Source: Terriglobia bacterium (GTDB lineage: Bacteria; Acidobacteriota; Terriglobia; Bryobacterales; Bryobacteraceae). Taken from it: a stretch of DNA of 32,547 nt. Below the pieces are notes generated by a model that saw only the letters and a program-made list of their open reading frames with translations, ran no database searches and was not told the origin of the DNA. How positions within the stretch are numbered: the stretch's first letter is position 1; each line of letters opens with the position of its first letter. This document shows, piece after piece, positions 14,441 to 23,600 of the stretch. Made by a program: the position numbers and the translations under genes. The stretch covers positions 1 to 32,547 of the forward strand of contig JAIQFL010000102.1 in the NCBI GenBank assembly GCA_020073365.1, in the 5' to 3' direction.

Positions 14441-14677
14441 CTATTGAACCCCCTGGCAGGTGCCGTTCCGTTTGTATTGGGCCAACCACCCTTCTACATC
14501 CCGGAGGTCATAGCGAACCAGCCGGGTTCCGTTCACCTTGCTGTAGACCGGCCCTTGGCCCCGTAGACGCCACTGACGCCATGTGCGGCAGTTGATGTCA
14601 TAGAGCTTTTCAAGTAGCAAATCCGAAGCGTATTTAGGAGCAATTGAATCCATGTCGTAATCAGTGCCTTTCGTCAT
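14441..14677 (-). CDS. AlpA-like HTH DNA-binding protein, 78 aa
   Basis: The core reads LLLEKLYDINCRTWRQWRLRG then QGPVYSKVNGTRLVRYDLRDVEGWLAQ. This is the HTH-17 excisionase/AlpA layout ('t..tw..wr..G.gP.y.kv.g..vrY...d...wl'). It is the first gene of the tape-measure operon and lies next to the right attachment region, a suitable place for an excisionase or a late-gene activator. It is distinct from the 71-aa HTH protein at 10637. The stop TAG is two bases before the next ATG. Confidence 0.78.
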   Translation of the reverse strand: MTKGTDYDMDSIAPKYASDLLLEKLYDINCRTWRQWRLRGQGPVYSKVNGTRLVRYDLRDVEGWLAQYKRNGTCQGVQ

Positions 14678-14988
14678 CTTGATGCTATCAACCGGGGTGC
14701 GAAAACCCCGTCACGAAACAGCGGGCTACCGTGTCCTAAGTTCCAGCTAACCCGGTTTGTCTTCAATAGCTTCCACGGGTGTACGTCCAAAAATGAAATC
14801 TGTGTGACCGGGGTAAGGCCAATATTCAGGGAAGGGGAAATGGGCTTTTTGACTTGGGGTGAAACTTTGGGGAGTCCAGACAAAAACAAGGTGTCTTGAG
14901 AGGTAACTAGTCGTAATCCGATTTCTCGTAAGTGATTGAAGACATTATGTAAGTGATGAAAACATGGCGGTTGAAGTGACCCCCTGCA
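14678..14988. other. 311-bp non-coding right arm of the element
   Basis: Lies between the first gene of the operon and attR. It holds two G-rich motif copies (14852-14872) and probably the operon promoter; I could not fix a -35/-10 pair. A 71-codon frame (TTG 14889) ends in an ATGA overlap with the HTH gene but has no ribosome site and spans the motif copies, so I do not call it a gene. Confidence 0.55.
14852..14872 (+). repeat. Candidate integrase arm-type sites, right arm
   Basis: ACTTGGGGT (14852-14860) and ACTTTGGGG (14864-14872), 12 bp start to start, matching the motif and spacing at 391-411. They lie 117 bp from the attR core, a normal distance for arm sites. Confidence 0.45.
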
Positions 14989-15048
14989 CTGCCTTGGGCG
15001 CAGGGGGTCGGGCGTTCAAATCGCCCCGCCCCGACCATTAGAATCAGT
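14989..15048. repeat. attR: partial tRNA-Pro copy and right boundary
   Basis: Bases 14989-15037 repeat the tRNA-Pro 3' half exactly (49 bp), and TAGAATCAGT (15039-15048) continues the match after one mismatch. The 5' half of the tRNA is missing, so this is not a functional tRNA gene but the displaced end of attB. Confidence 0.93.
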
Positions 15049-15215
15049 CATATACGAAGAGGATCAACTCAGGGGTTGGTCTTTTGTGACCTGGATTGTG
15101 ACGAAGCCCATTGTTGCCGGCACTGAAAAACTGCATTGCGGCGGTTGCTTTGGGATTGCGGTCTGGGATTTCGTGCGCCAGTACGGGTGACTGTTTGCTT
15201 ACGGCGCCGATTTAT

Positions 15216-15810
15216 TCAATTGGCCGGTGGACGCTCCGATTGCTTTTCCGTCACAGGCATTGGGTTCATCAGGCCTCCAGCAAGCCCGTTTGTGGCCTGC
15301 CTCTTCGCCGCCCGTCGCACGTGGCTGTAATGGTCAAGCATCCTCTTGCTGAGATGTTCAGCGATTGCCTGGATCACGGAATCCTGCGCACCAGCCTCTG
15401 CCAGTTCCGTGATGGCCTGTTAGCGCATATCGTAAAACCTCAAGCCTACATAAGGTGCTGCGGCCCGCCGCCAGGCAGCCTTTGCGCGCCTGATGCCTTG
15501 GCCTGATGACAGCGCGACTCTGGCAGCCTGTCTTCCGGACTGATGGGCCGCCTCTTTCACGAGTGAACGCCACGCTGTCCGCCATGTTTTCTGCGGCCGC
15601 GTCGGGTCGATGTGGCCGTTCTCGCACGCGGGAAAAGACGTAGTGTTCTGGCTCAACCGTGCCGGAAAGTTCAGCGCGCTCGTGGAGCCGGGCGAGGGCC
15701 GCAAACGCATCGGTGTTCAATGTTATCTGCCGTCGCCCCGCGTCGGTTTTGCTTCGGGTGATGTCCGTCACCTGATCGAAGAAGTCCACGAACGTGCACA
15801 CCCTCTTCAA
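15216..15810 (-). pseudogene. Decayed tyrosine recombinase outside attR
   Basis: Pieces of an integrase catalytic domain are spread over two frames. Frame one gives RSKTDAGRRQITLNTDAFAAL and EPEHYVFS; a shift then gives GHIDPTRPQKTWRTAWRSLV and GLRFYDMR. Directly after is TAA where HDLRH-type proteins have His. Then QAITELAEAGAQDSVIQAIA, EHLSKRMLDHYSHVRRAAK with the second His and the Tyr, ending at TGA 15216. At least one frameshift and one nonsense change make it dead. It resembles the element's own integrase in the same regions (KTDAG, EPEHYVF/PEHYLF, YSHV/YSHI), so it is likely a relative left by an earlier integration at this tRNA. Confidence 0.85.
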
Positions 15811-15948
15811 GCCGAAGTGCTACACCAGGGGCTGCAACCGTTCGGCTTCAAACCTAGTCGTGCCCTCAGCTACCTTGCCCGCGAACCCGCCCAGCGTCGA
15901 CACGAATGTCGACGCGGCAAACACGAGTGGTGTTTTGCGCCACGAGGG

Positions 15949-16596
15949 CTACAGCTTGCGCGTGGCGAGCGATGCTTCCAACGCGATCCGCACCAACTGG
16001 CTCCGCGTTCGCACGCGGGTCTTCTGAAATAACTGCTGCAGAGTGGCTTTGACGGCGCCCTCCGATACCCCGATTTGGGAGGCAATCTCCTTGTTCGTAA
16101 GACCCTCGAATATGCCGCGGAGGACTTGTTGCTCGCGCTCCGTCAGGCGCCTGCGAATTCCCTGGTCCTCCCGCTGATGGACCCCGTCGGCCATCAGTTG
16201 AATCACCCGTTGATCCACCCACATCTCTCCACCCGCCACCAGCCGGATGGCCTTGGCCAGCGTGACCGGAGAATTGTGCTTGAGGAAGATGCCGGAGGCG
16301 CCCAATTGCAGGGCGATGGACGATTCGGTAGCCGTCATTCCGGCCGTGATCATGAGGATTCTTCCCGCATAGCCGGCCTCGCGGGCCGCCGATATGAAGT
16401 GGCTGCCGTGATCTTCACCCAGATCGAAATCCAGCAGGACGATGTCCACCGGGGAACGGCGCAGCATCGACAGTGCCTCCGCCGCGGTCCCGCAGTGGCC
16501 CGTCATTTCGAAGTCGGGCTCCGACGCCAGCAGGCGGCTCAGGCCCTCCCGGAACAGGATGTGATCATCGAGCAACAACAGCCGAATGGGTTGCAT
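15949..16596 (-). CDS. NarL/FixJ-type response regulator, 215 aa
   Basis: Receiver domain at residues 1-120: acidic pair D10/D11, phospho-acceptor D56 in VLLDFDLG, T84 and K106. Linker 121-150, then a LuxR-type HTH (LTEREQQVLRGIFEGLTNKE, IGVSEGAVKATLQQLF). It is a cytoplasmic transcription regulator activated by phosphorylation. Its ATG (16596) lies 32 bp inside the end of the kinase gene, so the two are co-translated partners. The divergent efflux operon is the obvious target, an inference from position. Confidence 0.93.
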   Translation of the reverse strand: MQPIRLLLLDDHILFREGLSRLLASEPDFEMTGHCGTAAEALSMLRRSPVDIVLLDFDLGEDHGSHFISAAREAGYAGRILMITAGMTATESSIALQLGASGIFLKHNSPVTLAKAIRLVAGGEMWVDQRVIQLMADGVHQREDQGIRRRLTEREQQVLRGIFEGLTNKEIASQIGVSEGAVKATLQQLFQKTRVRTRSQLVRIALEASLATRKL

Positions 16597-18196
16597 GTTT
16601 CCCTATGCGCCTCCGGTCCGCTTCAGGGCGGCCAGCCACGGCCAAATCGATGACGAAGGAACATCCGGGCACCGTGGGATCGTGTCGCAGATCGCCGCGA
16701 AACGATCGCACAAAAGCGCGCGACAGGTACAACCCCAAGCCCGTGGAATCGGCGCCCTTCTGGAACGGTTGAAACAGCTTTTCGGCCGAGCCGATTCCCG
16801 GTCCCGTGTCGGTGACACGAATCGAAACCAGGGTTTCGCCCACGGAGACCTTGAAATCGATCCTCCGGGTTTCCGCGTTTTCGAGCGCGCGCTCGCTGTT
16901 CTTGGTGAGATTGAGGAGCACCTGCAACAGGCGGTGGCGATCGGCCAGGACGGCTGGAATCTCGGCCGGCAGATCCCAGCGCACGGTGATGTCGGCCTCC
17001 TGGCAATAAGGCTCCAGGACGATGCGTAGATCGTCCAGCGTCTCGGCCAGATCCACGCCGCCAAGCTCCGGATTGCTGGTGCTCTGTTTCAGTTCCAGGC
17101 AGGCGATCTTGTCCAGGGTTTCGACCAGGGCGCCCAGCGCCTCGAAATCCTTGTTGCCGTTCAGGGTGCCGCTGCGAACCAGGTTTTCGTGGATGACCGC
17201 GATGGCCCCGCAGACGTTGCGCACCTCATGCGAGACGGCGCCCACCAGGATCCGCGACCCAGCCAGGAGTTGTTCCAGGTTGGACTCCTCGCGATCGCGC
17301 AGTTCTTCGGAAGCATCCACCACCAGGGCCGCAAGCCGCGGACCGCTGGCGGTCTTGTAGGTGGAGAAGAAGACATTCGCCAGGAAGACGTCGCCGTGCG
17401 CACGCTCGCCGCGGCATTGCATCTCGGTGCGGAAGGTCTGCGGCGTCTGGTCAATGGAGGGGACACACCCCAAGGCCGGAATGTAGCGGTTGATATTCCT
17501 GCCGGGAAGCTCCCCGCCATCCACCGCGAACAACCGGTGAGCCGCCGCATTTGCCAGGAGGATGGTGCCGTTGGCCGTCATGGTCAGGATCGCGGCCGGG
17601 CTGCTGTCGATGAGAAATTCCAGTTGTTCTTCCGCCTCGCGGCGCGCCGCCACTTCCATTTCCACCCTGCGAAGATTCTCGGCTTCGCGGCGGCGGCTGC
17701 GGGTCACTTCGTAGGCGAACAGTCCCGTTCCGGCCAGGGAGCTGAAAACCAGGATGTCCTGCGGCAGACCGGTGACGAGTGTGAACGGGAACGGGTCGAA
17801 GACATCGGCGAGCAGCGTACAAAACAGCGCCGTCAGCAGGATCTGCCAGCGGGTGAGAACCGTACCCACCAGAAGGAGGGGAAACAGGTAAAGGAATCCA
17901 AACGAGATGTTGAGATCCACCCGCCAGTCGAGGAGCGCGACGATCGCAATCAGAACGCCGGCACGGGCGAGAACGACACGCGTGCTTCCCTGCAGATAGC
18001 GGAAAATCAAACTCCGTTGTGTCCCTAGATTTGATTCTAGGAAAAAACGGCGCTTCGAGGCCAGCCATCTAGCTGAAAGATAGGTTGACTTGGGCTGAAA
18101 GATATGGACGAAGGATTCGTCCAGGACCGTAAAATTGTAGGTTGTGGTGTCTGAGCACAGCGACTCGTACGGCATGTCGTGGGCAAGGTAAAGCAT
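16565..18196 (-). CDS. Membrane sensor histidine kinase, up to 543 aa
   Basis: Three to four hydrophobic segments between residues 75 and 165 (VVLARAGVLIAIVALLDW, FLYLFPLLLVGTVL, ILLTALFCTLLADVF, ILVFSSLAGTGLFAY). A coiled coil follows, then a PAS domain (about 190-300, FLIDSSPAAILTMTANGTIL). The phospho-acceptor is H323 in AVSHEVRN. The ATPase domain has N-box NLTKNSERAL, G1 DTGPGIG and G2 STGLGLYLS. It should phosphorylate the overlapping response regulator. The start is doubtful: ATG 18196 has AGGTGG upstream, but the first 70 residues look unlike protein-coding kinase sequence and overlap the divergent efflux gene. A later non-ATG start near 18010 is possible. Confidence 0.9.
   Translation of the reverse strand: MLYLAHDMPYESLCSDTTTYNFTVLDESFVHIFQPKSTYLSARWLASKRRFFLESNLGTQRSLIFRYLQGSTRVVLARAGVLIAIVALLDWRVDLNISFGFLYLFPLLLVGTVLTRWQILLTALFCTLLADVFDPFPFTLVTGLPQDILVFSSLAGTGLFAYEVTRSRRREAENLRRVEMEVAARREAEEQLEFLIDSSPAAILTMTANGTILLANAAAHRLFAVDGGELPGRNINRYIPALGCVPSIDQTPQTFRTEMQCRGERAHGDVFLANVFFSTYKTASGPRLAALVVDASEELRDREESNLEQLLAGSRILVGAVSHEVRNVCGAIAVIHENLVRSGTLNGNKDFEALGALVETLDKIACLELKQSTSNPELGGVDLAETLDDLRIVLEPYCQEADITVRWDLPAEIPAVLADRHRLLQVLLNLTKNSERALENAETRRIDFKVSVGETLVSIRVTDTGPGIGSAEKLFQPFQKGADSTGLGLYLSRAFVRSFRGDLRHDPTVPGCSFVIDLAVAGRPEADRRRIGKHATHSAVVAR
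18024..18041. promoter_or_regulatory. Inverted repeat CCTAGA-N6-TCTAGG
   Basis: Six-base perfect arms separated by six bases, in the intergenic-like segment just upstream of the first membrane segment of the kinase. If the kinase really starts near 18010, this lies in the divergent promoter region and could bind the LuxR-type regulator as a dimer. Confidence 0.4.
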
Positions 18197-19455
18197 GCCC
18201 CACCTGTGGGTTGGGGCGCCTGTGTATCGCGATTTTGGTGGTGAGTTGCCTGGCGGAGGGTGCGTTCGGGCAGCAGGCCTTGACGTGGCAGGAAGTTCGC
18301 GACCGGTTCGAAAACACTAATCCCACCCTGCGTGCGGCCCAGATCGGCATCGATGAATCGAAGGCCCAGGAAATAACGGCGTACCTCCGGCCCAATCCGG
18401 ATTTCAGCAGCTCCCTCGATCAACTCCAGCCATTCAATGGCAATCCCTATCGCCCGCTGGGGTTCGCGCTGCCGCTCCTTACGTCGAGCTATCTCCACGA
18501 GCGGCAGCACAAACGGGAACTGCGGCTGGAGAGCGCCCAGAAGTCAACCGGCATCGCCCAGTCCCAACTGGCCGATCAGGAGCGGACTCTTCTTTTCAAC
18601 CTCCGCAACGCGTTCGTGCAGGCGCTTCAGGCTGCGGCGATTCTGGGGGTGGCGAGAGAGAGCCTGGCCTACTACGACCGCCTGCTGGCGGTGAACAACG
18701 ACCGGTTCAAGGCCGGCGATATTGCCCAGGTGGACCTCGACCGCCTGGAGTTGCAACGCGTGCAGTTCGAATCCGACGTGCAAACGGCCGAAACCAGCGT
18801 ACGCACCGCCAAGATCCAGCTTTTGACGCTGCTCAACGACCGCACGCCCGTGGAACAGTTCGACGTGACGGGACCGTTCGATTTCACCGAGCAGATCACC
18901 ACGCTGGACGAACTCCACGACATCGCCCTGGCTAACCGGCCGGATCTGAAGGCCGCCCTGCAAGCGGTGGACAAGGCCAAAACCGACTACCGGCTGGCGG
19001 TGGCCAATGGCTCGACCGATCCGACTTTCGGTGTGGATGTGGGGCGCAATCCTCCCATCCCGGCTTACATCGGCTTCAGCGTCAACATTCCACTCAAGGT
19101 TTTCGACCGCAACCAGGGGGAGAAAGCGCGCACACAACTGGACATCCGGCGCACCGAGAGGCTGGAAGAGGCGTCGCGGGCGCAGGTGTTCAGCGATGTG
19201 GATTCCGCGTGGGCGACGCTGAACAGCAACCGGGCGCTGCTGCGGCCGTACAAGGCGAAATACCTGCGATTGGCGGGCAGAGTTCGGGAGACGGTTTCCT
19301 TTGCGTACCAGCATGGCGGGTCGTCTCTACTGGAGTTTCTGAATGCCCAGAATGACTACCGGAGCGTGCAACTGAACTACCTGAACCTGGTGGGATCGTA
19401 CCTGACCGCCGCCAGTCAGTTGAACCTGGCGGTGGGGCGTGAGGTGATTCAATGA
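18142..19455 (+). CDS. czcC: TolC/CzcC-type outer-membrane efflux protein
   Basis: Signal peptide (LCIAILVVSCLAEGAFG) then two tandem outer-membrane-efflux repeats with long helices: LTWQEVRDRFENTNPTLRAA opens repeat one, and LDELHDIALANRPDLKAALQ opens repeat two; both have the 'A...NP.L..A' signature. The protein forms the trimeric outer-membrane duct of a tripartite pump. No in-frame ATG is near the start: TTG 18142 is the longest form, while TTG 18211 gives a short, well-shaped signal peptide and is my preference. It overlaps the next gene by ATGA. It is first in the czcCBA-like operon. Confidence 0.9.
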   Translation: MWCLSTATRTACRGQGKACPTCGLGRLCIAILVVSCLAEGAFGQQALTWQEVRDRFENTNPTLRAAQIGIDESKAQEITAYLRPNPDFSSSLDQLQPFNGNPYRPLGFALPLLTSSYLHERQHKRELRLESAQKSTGIAQSQLADQERTLLFNLRNAFVQALQAAAILGVARESLAYYDRLLAVNNDRFKAGDIAQVDLDRLELQRVQFESDVQTAETSVRTAKIQLLTLLNDRTPVEQFDVTGPFDFTEQITTLDELHDIALANRPDLKAALQAVDKAKTDYRLAVANGSTDPTFGVDVGRNPPIPAYIGFSVNIPLKVFDRNQGEKARTQLDIRRTERLEEASRAQVFSDVDSAWATLNSNRALLRPYKAKYLRLAGRVRETVSFAYQHGGSSLLEFLNAQNDYRSVQLNYLNLVGSYLTAASQLNLAVGREVIQ

Positions 19456-20621
19456 ATTACAAGTTTGACCCAGTTGCTTCAGCGGGACAGGGAGCCTGTC
19501 TGGCCGTCCTGTTGTGCCTGGCCCTATCGGGGTGCTCGCGCGAGCCGGTAAATGCCGTCTCGAATGTAACACCGGCGGCGACCGTGGAATCCGTGCCGGA
19601 TCGCAACGTGATTACGGTCACGAACCCGGAGCGATTCACCCTTGCAGAAGCGGTCGCGCGGCACGAATCGGACCAGACCCTGGCAAATGGCGTGGTGGCG
19701 GCCGATGTCAGCCGCTCCTACGCGGTAAACTCGCTTTCCTCGGGCCGCGTCGTGGAAGTCAGGGCGCGTTTGGGTGACGATGTGCAGAAAGGGCAGGTTC
19801 TGCTCACGATGACCAGCCCGGATATGTCGCAGGCTTTCGCCGACTATCAGAAGTTCAAGGCGGACGCGGCCTTGGCGAAGACCCAACTGGACCGCGCCCA
19901 GCTTCTCTATTCCCATGGAGCGACGGCACAAAAGGACCTGGAGTTGGCCGAAGACACCTATCACAAGGCGAACATCGATACGCGGACCGCCGAGGAGCAC
20001 ATACGGCTTCTGGGAGGAGACCCGCAGCATGTCTCGCCGTTGATTGAAATCCACGCGCCCGTATCGGGAACCATCACCGAGCAGAACGTCACTTCTGCGG
20101 CCGGAGTCAAGTCGCTCGACAATTCGCCGAACCTGTTCACCATCGCGGATCTCTCCAATGTCTGGATTCTATGCGACGCATACGAGAATGACCTGGGGCG
20201 CGTTCATTTGGGCGACCGGGCCGAAATCGAGCTGAATGCCTACCCCGATCGCCGGTTGACGGGACGAGTCACCAATATCTCGAAGCTGCTCGATCCGTCG
20301 ACGCGCGCCGCGAAAGTGCGTATCGAGTTGCCCAACGCCGCGGGGATATTGCGGCCGAACATGTTTGCCACGGTCCATTTCGTGTCGCGGGGGACCGAAA
20401 CGCGCACGGTGATTCCGTCCAGTGCGGTGTTGCGCCTGCAGGACCGCGACTGGGTTTTCGTCAAGCTGAACGGCCCGCGGTTCCGCAGAACGGAAGTACA
20501 AGCGGGTCCGGTCAACGCCGATAAGACGCAACAGATCATCGGCGGCCTGCGCCCGGGAGACCAGGTTGTGACCACCGCGTTAATGTTCGACCGTGAAGTT
20601 CAGAAGAGCACCGAACAGTGA
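19452..20621 (+). CDS. czcB: RND efflux membrane-fusion lipoprotein (CzcB/HlyD family), 389 aa
   Basis: Lipoprotein signal with lipobox LSGC, lipidated at C28. A lipoyl-like half motif (GRVVEVRARLGDDVQKGQVL) precedes a helical hairpin (QAFADYQKFKADAALAKTQL, YSHGATAQKDLELAEDTYH). The second lipoyl half follows (IHAPVSGTITEQNV), then the beta-barrel (DLSNVWILCDAYENDLGRVH). It bridges the inner-membrane pump and the outer duct. ATGA links it to the upstream gene and GTGA to the pump gene. No His-rich metal-binding N-terminus is seen, so the metal cannot be read from it. Confidence 0.93.
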   Translation: MNYKFDPVASAGQGACLAVLLCLALSGCSREPVNAVSNVTPAATVESVPDRNVITVTNPERFTLAEAVARHESDQTLANGVVAADVSRSYAVNSLSSGRVVEVRARLGDDVQKGQVLLTMTSPDMSQAFADYQKFKADAALAKTQLDRAQLLYSHGATAQKDLELAEDTYHKANIDTRTAEEHIRLLGGDPQHVSPLIEIHAPVSGTITEQNVTSAAGVKSLDNSPNLFTIADLSNVWILCDAYENDLGRVHLGDRAEIELNAYPDRRLTGRVTNISKLLDPSTRAAKVRIELPNAAGILRPNMFATVHFVSRGTETRTVIPSSAVLRLQDRDWVFVKLNGPRFRRTEVQAGPVNADKTQQIIGGLRPGDQVVTTALMFDREVQKSTEQ

Positions 20622-23600
20622 TTCAAAAGTCCGTCACGTTCGCCCTTCAGAATCGGTTCCTGGTGCTTTGCGCCGGAATTCTGTTGCTGATCTGGGGGGC
20701 GATTTCCTTTAAGCAGCTACCGGTGGAAGCCTATCCCGACGTAGCCAACAACTACGTGCAGGTGATTACGCAATGGCCCGGGCGGGCGGCCGAGGAGGTG
20801 GAACAGCAGGTCACGATTCCCATCGAAGTGCAGATGAACGGTCTGCCGCAACTGGTGTCACTGCGTTCCTGGTCGCTGGCAGGCCTTTCCAGCATTAACC
20901 TTACCTTTGACGATGGATCGAACAACGATCTCAACCGGCAGAAGGTGCTCGAGAAACTTTCGCAAGTCAGTCTTCCCAATGGCCTACAGCCCACGCTGGG
21001 CGCGGACTACAGTCCGGTTGGGCAGATTTACTTTTTCACGCTCCAGAGCACCAACCCGAACTACGATGTGATGGAGTTGAAGGCGCTCCAGGATTGGGTG
21101 ATCATCAAGCAGTTGAAGTCGGTTCCGGATGTGGTTGACGTTTCCATCTTCGGGGGAGCTACACGCGAGTATCAGGTACAGGTGGACCCGAACAGGCTGA
21201 TCTCCTATGGGCTCTCGATCGGGCAGGTGGAGACCGCGCTATCGAATAACAACGTCAACGCCGGCGGTAGCTTCATCGAGCGTGGAGAACAGGCCATCAA
21301 CGTCAGAGCGGTGGGGCTGGTCCAATCCACGGATGACATCGCGGCCATCGTGTTGAAGACGCAGAACGGGATTCCGGTGCGTGTGCGCGACATTGGCGCT
21401 GTCCGGCAGGGGCCCAAGATCCGCCTGGGCCAACTCGGCAAGGCGGACCACTCGGACCTCGCCAAGGTGGTGGACGATCCGGATGTGGTCTCCGGCATTG
21501 TATTGCTGCGTAAAGGCGCCGACGGAGACAACGTGCTGGCCGCCCTGCACGAGAAGGTCGATTTTCTCAACCATCATTTCCTGCCGCCCGGCGTGAAGAT
21601 CGTTCCACACCTGGATCGCAGCGACCTCGTGCATCTGACCACTCACACCGTGCTCCACAACCTGACCGAGGGAATCATCCTGGTTTCCATCATTCTCTTT
21701 ATCTTCCTCGGCAACATACGCGGCGCACTGATCGTCACTCTCACCATTCCCTTCTCGCTCCTGTTCGCCTCCCTCTGCCTGGATTTGCGGCACATTCCGG
21801 CCAACCTGCTTTCGCTGGGCGCGCTGGATTTCGGAATGATCGTGGAGGGCGCGATTGTGATGGTCGAGAACATCGTTCGCCTCCTGTCGCATCCGGGCGC
21901 TCATCCGGACGAGACCGTCTCCCAGAAGATCAAGAGGGCCGCTCATGAAGTGCAACGGCCGGTCTTCTACTCGATCACGATTATCATCACGGCGTACGTG
22001 CCTATTTTCACGCTGCAGCGGGTGGAGGGCCGCTTGTTCCGGCCGATGGCCTGGACGGTTGCCTTTGCCTTGGCCGGGGCGCTGCTGTACTCGATGTTTC
22101 TCGGCCCGGTGCTGGCCAGCATCGTGTTTCCCAAGGGCACGAAGGAATGGCGCAACCCGCTGATGTTGTTCCTCACGCGGATTTACGGTAAGGCGCTGGG
22201 TGCGGCCATCCGATTTCGATGGGTCACCGCAAGCGGAGCGGTCCTGACTCTGGCCGGCGCGATTCTGCTGGCTCGAACGATCGGGTCTGAATTTCTGCCG
22301 CACCTCGACGAAGGCGCGATCTGGGCGCGGGGAACGCTGGCGACGAGTACGGGCCCGAGTGAGGGCACCCTCATCATGAATGAGGCCCGCGTGATGTTCG
22401 CAAAATTCCCCGAGGTGACGAAGGTGGTGAGCCAGGTGGGGCGGCCGGACGACGGCACGGACTACACGGGGTTCTTCAACACCGAGTACTTCATCGATTT
22501 GCGTCCGAAGGAGCAATGGCGGCCCATGTTCCATCAGGACAAGGAGGAGTTGATCGCGGCCCTGGGGCAGCAGGCGGAGAGGATTCCGGGAGTGGTCTGG
22601 AACTTTTCGCAACCGATCGCCGACAACATGGAGGAGGCAGTCAGCGGCGTCAAGGGCGAGCTGGCGGTGAAGATCTACGGGACCGATCTGAAGCTGCTGG
22701 AAGACAAGGCCGATGAGATCATGGGCGTCATGAGCAAGATCCGCGGTGTGCAGGATCTCGGCATTTTCCGGGTGATTGGCCAGCCCAACCTGAATTTGAC
22801 GGTGAACCGCGACAAGGCCGCGCGGTTCGGAATCAACGTGTCCGATGTGCAGGACGCGATCGAAACCGCCAGCGGCGGAAAGGCTGTGTCTTCGGTGCTG
22901 AAAGGCGAGGAACGTTATGACCTGGTGGTGCGGTATCAACCCCAATACCGCACCACCGTCGAGGAGATCGAAAACATCCGGCTGCTGGCCCCTTCGGGCG
23001 AGCGTGTGTCGATCGGCCAGCTCTGCGAAGTGGCGATCAAGGACGGCGCTTCGGAGATCTACCGGGAGGGGAACCAGCGCTACGTGGCCATCAAGTACGG
23101 CGTGCGCGGGCGCGATCTGGGCAGCACGGTAGAGGAAGCCATCAATTCGGTTACCAAAGCCGTCAAGCTGCCGCCGGGGTATCGCCTGGAGTGGGCGGGC
23201 GAATACGAATCGCAGAAGCGCTCCCAGAAGCGGCTGGCGCTGATCATTCCGCTCACGCTCCTGGTGATCTTCCTGATTTTGTACAGCATGTTTTCATCCG
23301 TGAAATGGGCCAGCCTGATCCTGATTACGGTCGCCATGGCGCCGATCGGGGGGATTTTAGCGCTCTACCTGACCGGGACGAATTTCAGCGTGTCTTCCGG
23401 GGTTGGATTCCTGGCGCTCTTTGGAGTTTCCGTGCAGACGGGCGTGATCATGCTGGAGTACATCAATCAGCTCCGCGCGCGCGGGTATACGATCCTGGAT
23501 GCGGTCCATGAGGGTGCGGTTTTGCGATTCCGCCCCATCCTGATGACCATGCTGGTGGCATCGCTCGGGCTGGTTCCGGCGGCGACGTCTCACGGCATTG

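Larger units (their letters stand above)
286..15048. mobile_element. tRNA-Pro-integrated element (about 14.7 kb), satellite- or prophage-like
   Basis: Bounded by the 60-bp att repeats, with the integrase immediately inside the tRNA end and every supported gene on the minus strand. Contents by type: integrase (interrupted), two AlpA/excisionase-like HTH proteins, Prim-Pol/helicase with an adjacent octamer array, small-terminase-like protein, tail-chaperone-like and tape-measure-like proteins, free-standing HEAGH protein and about ten small unknowns. No capsid, portal, large terminase, tail tube, lysis or conjugation gene was recognised. That argues against a complete prophage or ICE and for a satellite or reduced prophage, dependent on a helper if mobile at all. 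The in-frame stop in the integrase may have fixed it in place. Confidence 0.88.

Noticed and set aside
14674..14889. 71-codon frame ending in an ATGA overlap with the HTH gene
   Set aside because: TTG start without ribosome site and it spans the candidate arm sites. The overlap alone is not enough.
14989..15048. Second tRNA-Pro gene
   Set aside because: Only the 3' half is present; the acceptor 5' strand, D arm and full anticodon stem are missing.
286..15048. Integrative conjugative element
   Set aside because: No relaxase, coupling protein or type IV secretion gene found; replication and tail-type genes point to a phage-related element.
21239..22945. Long minus-strand open frame (568 codons)
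   Set aside because: Antisense to the well-supported CzcA-type pump gene; no recognisable motif.
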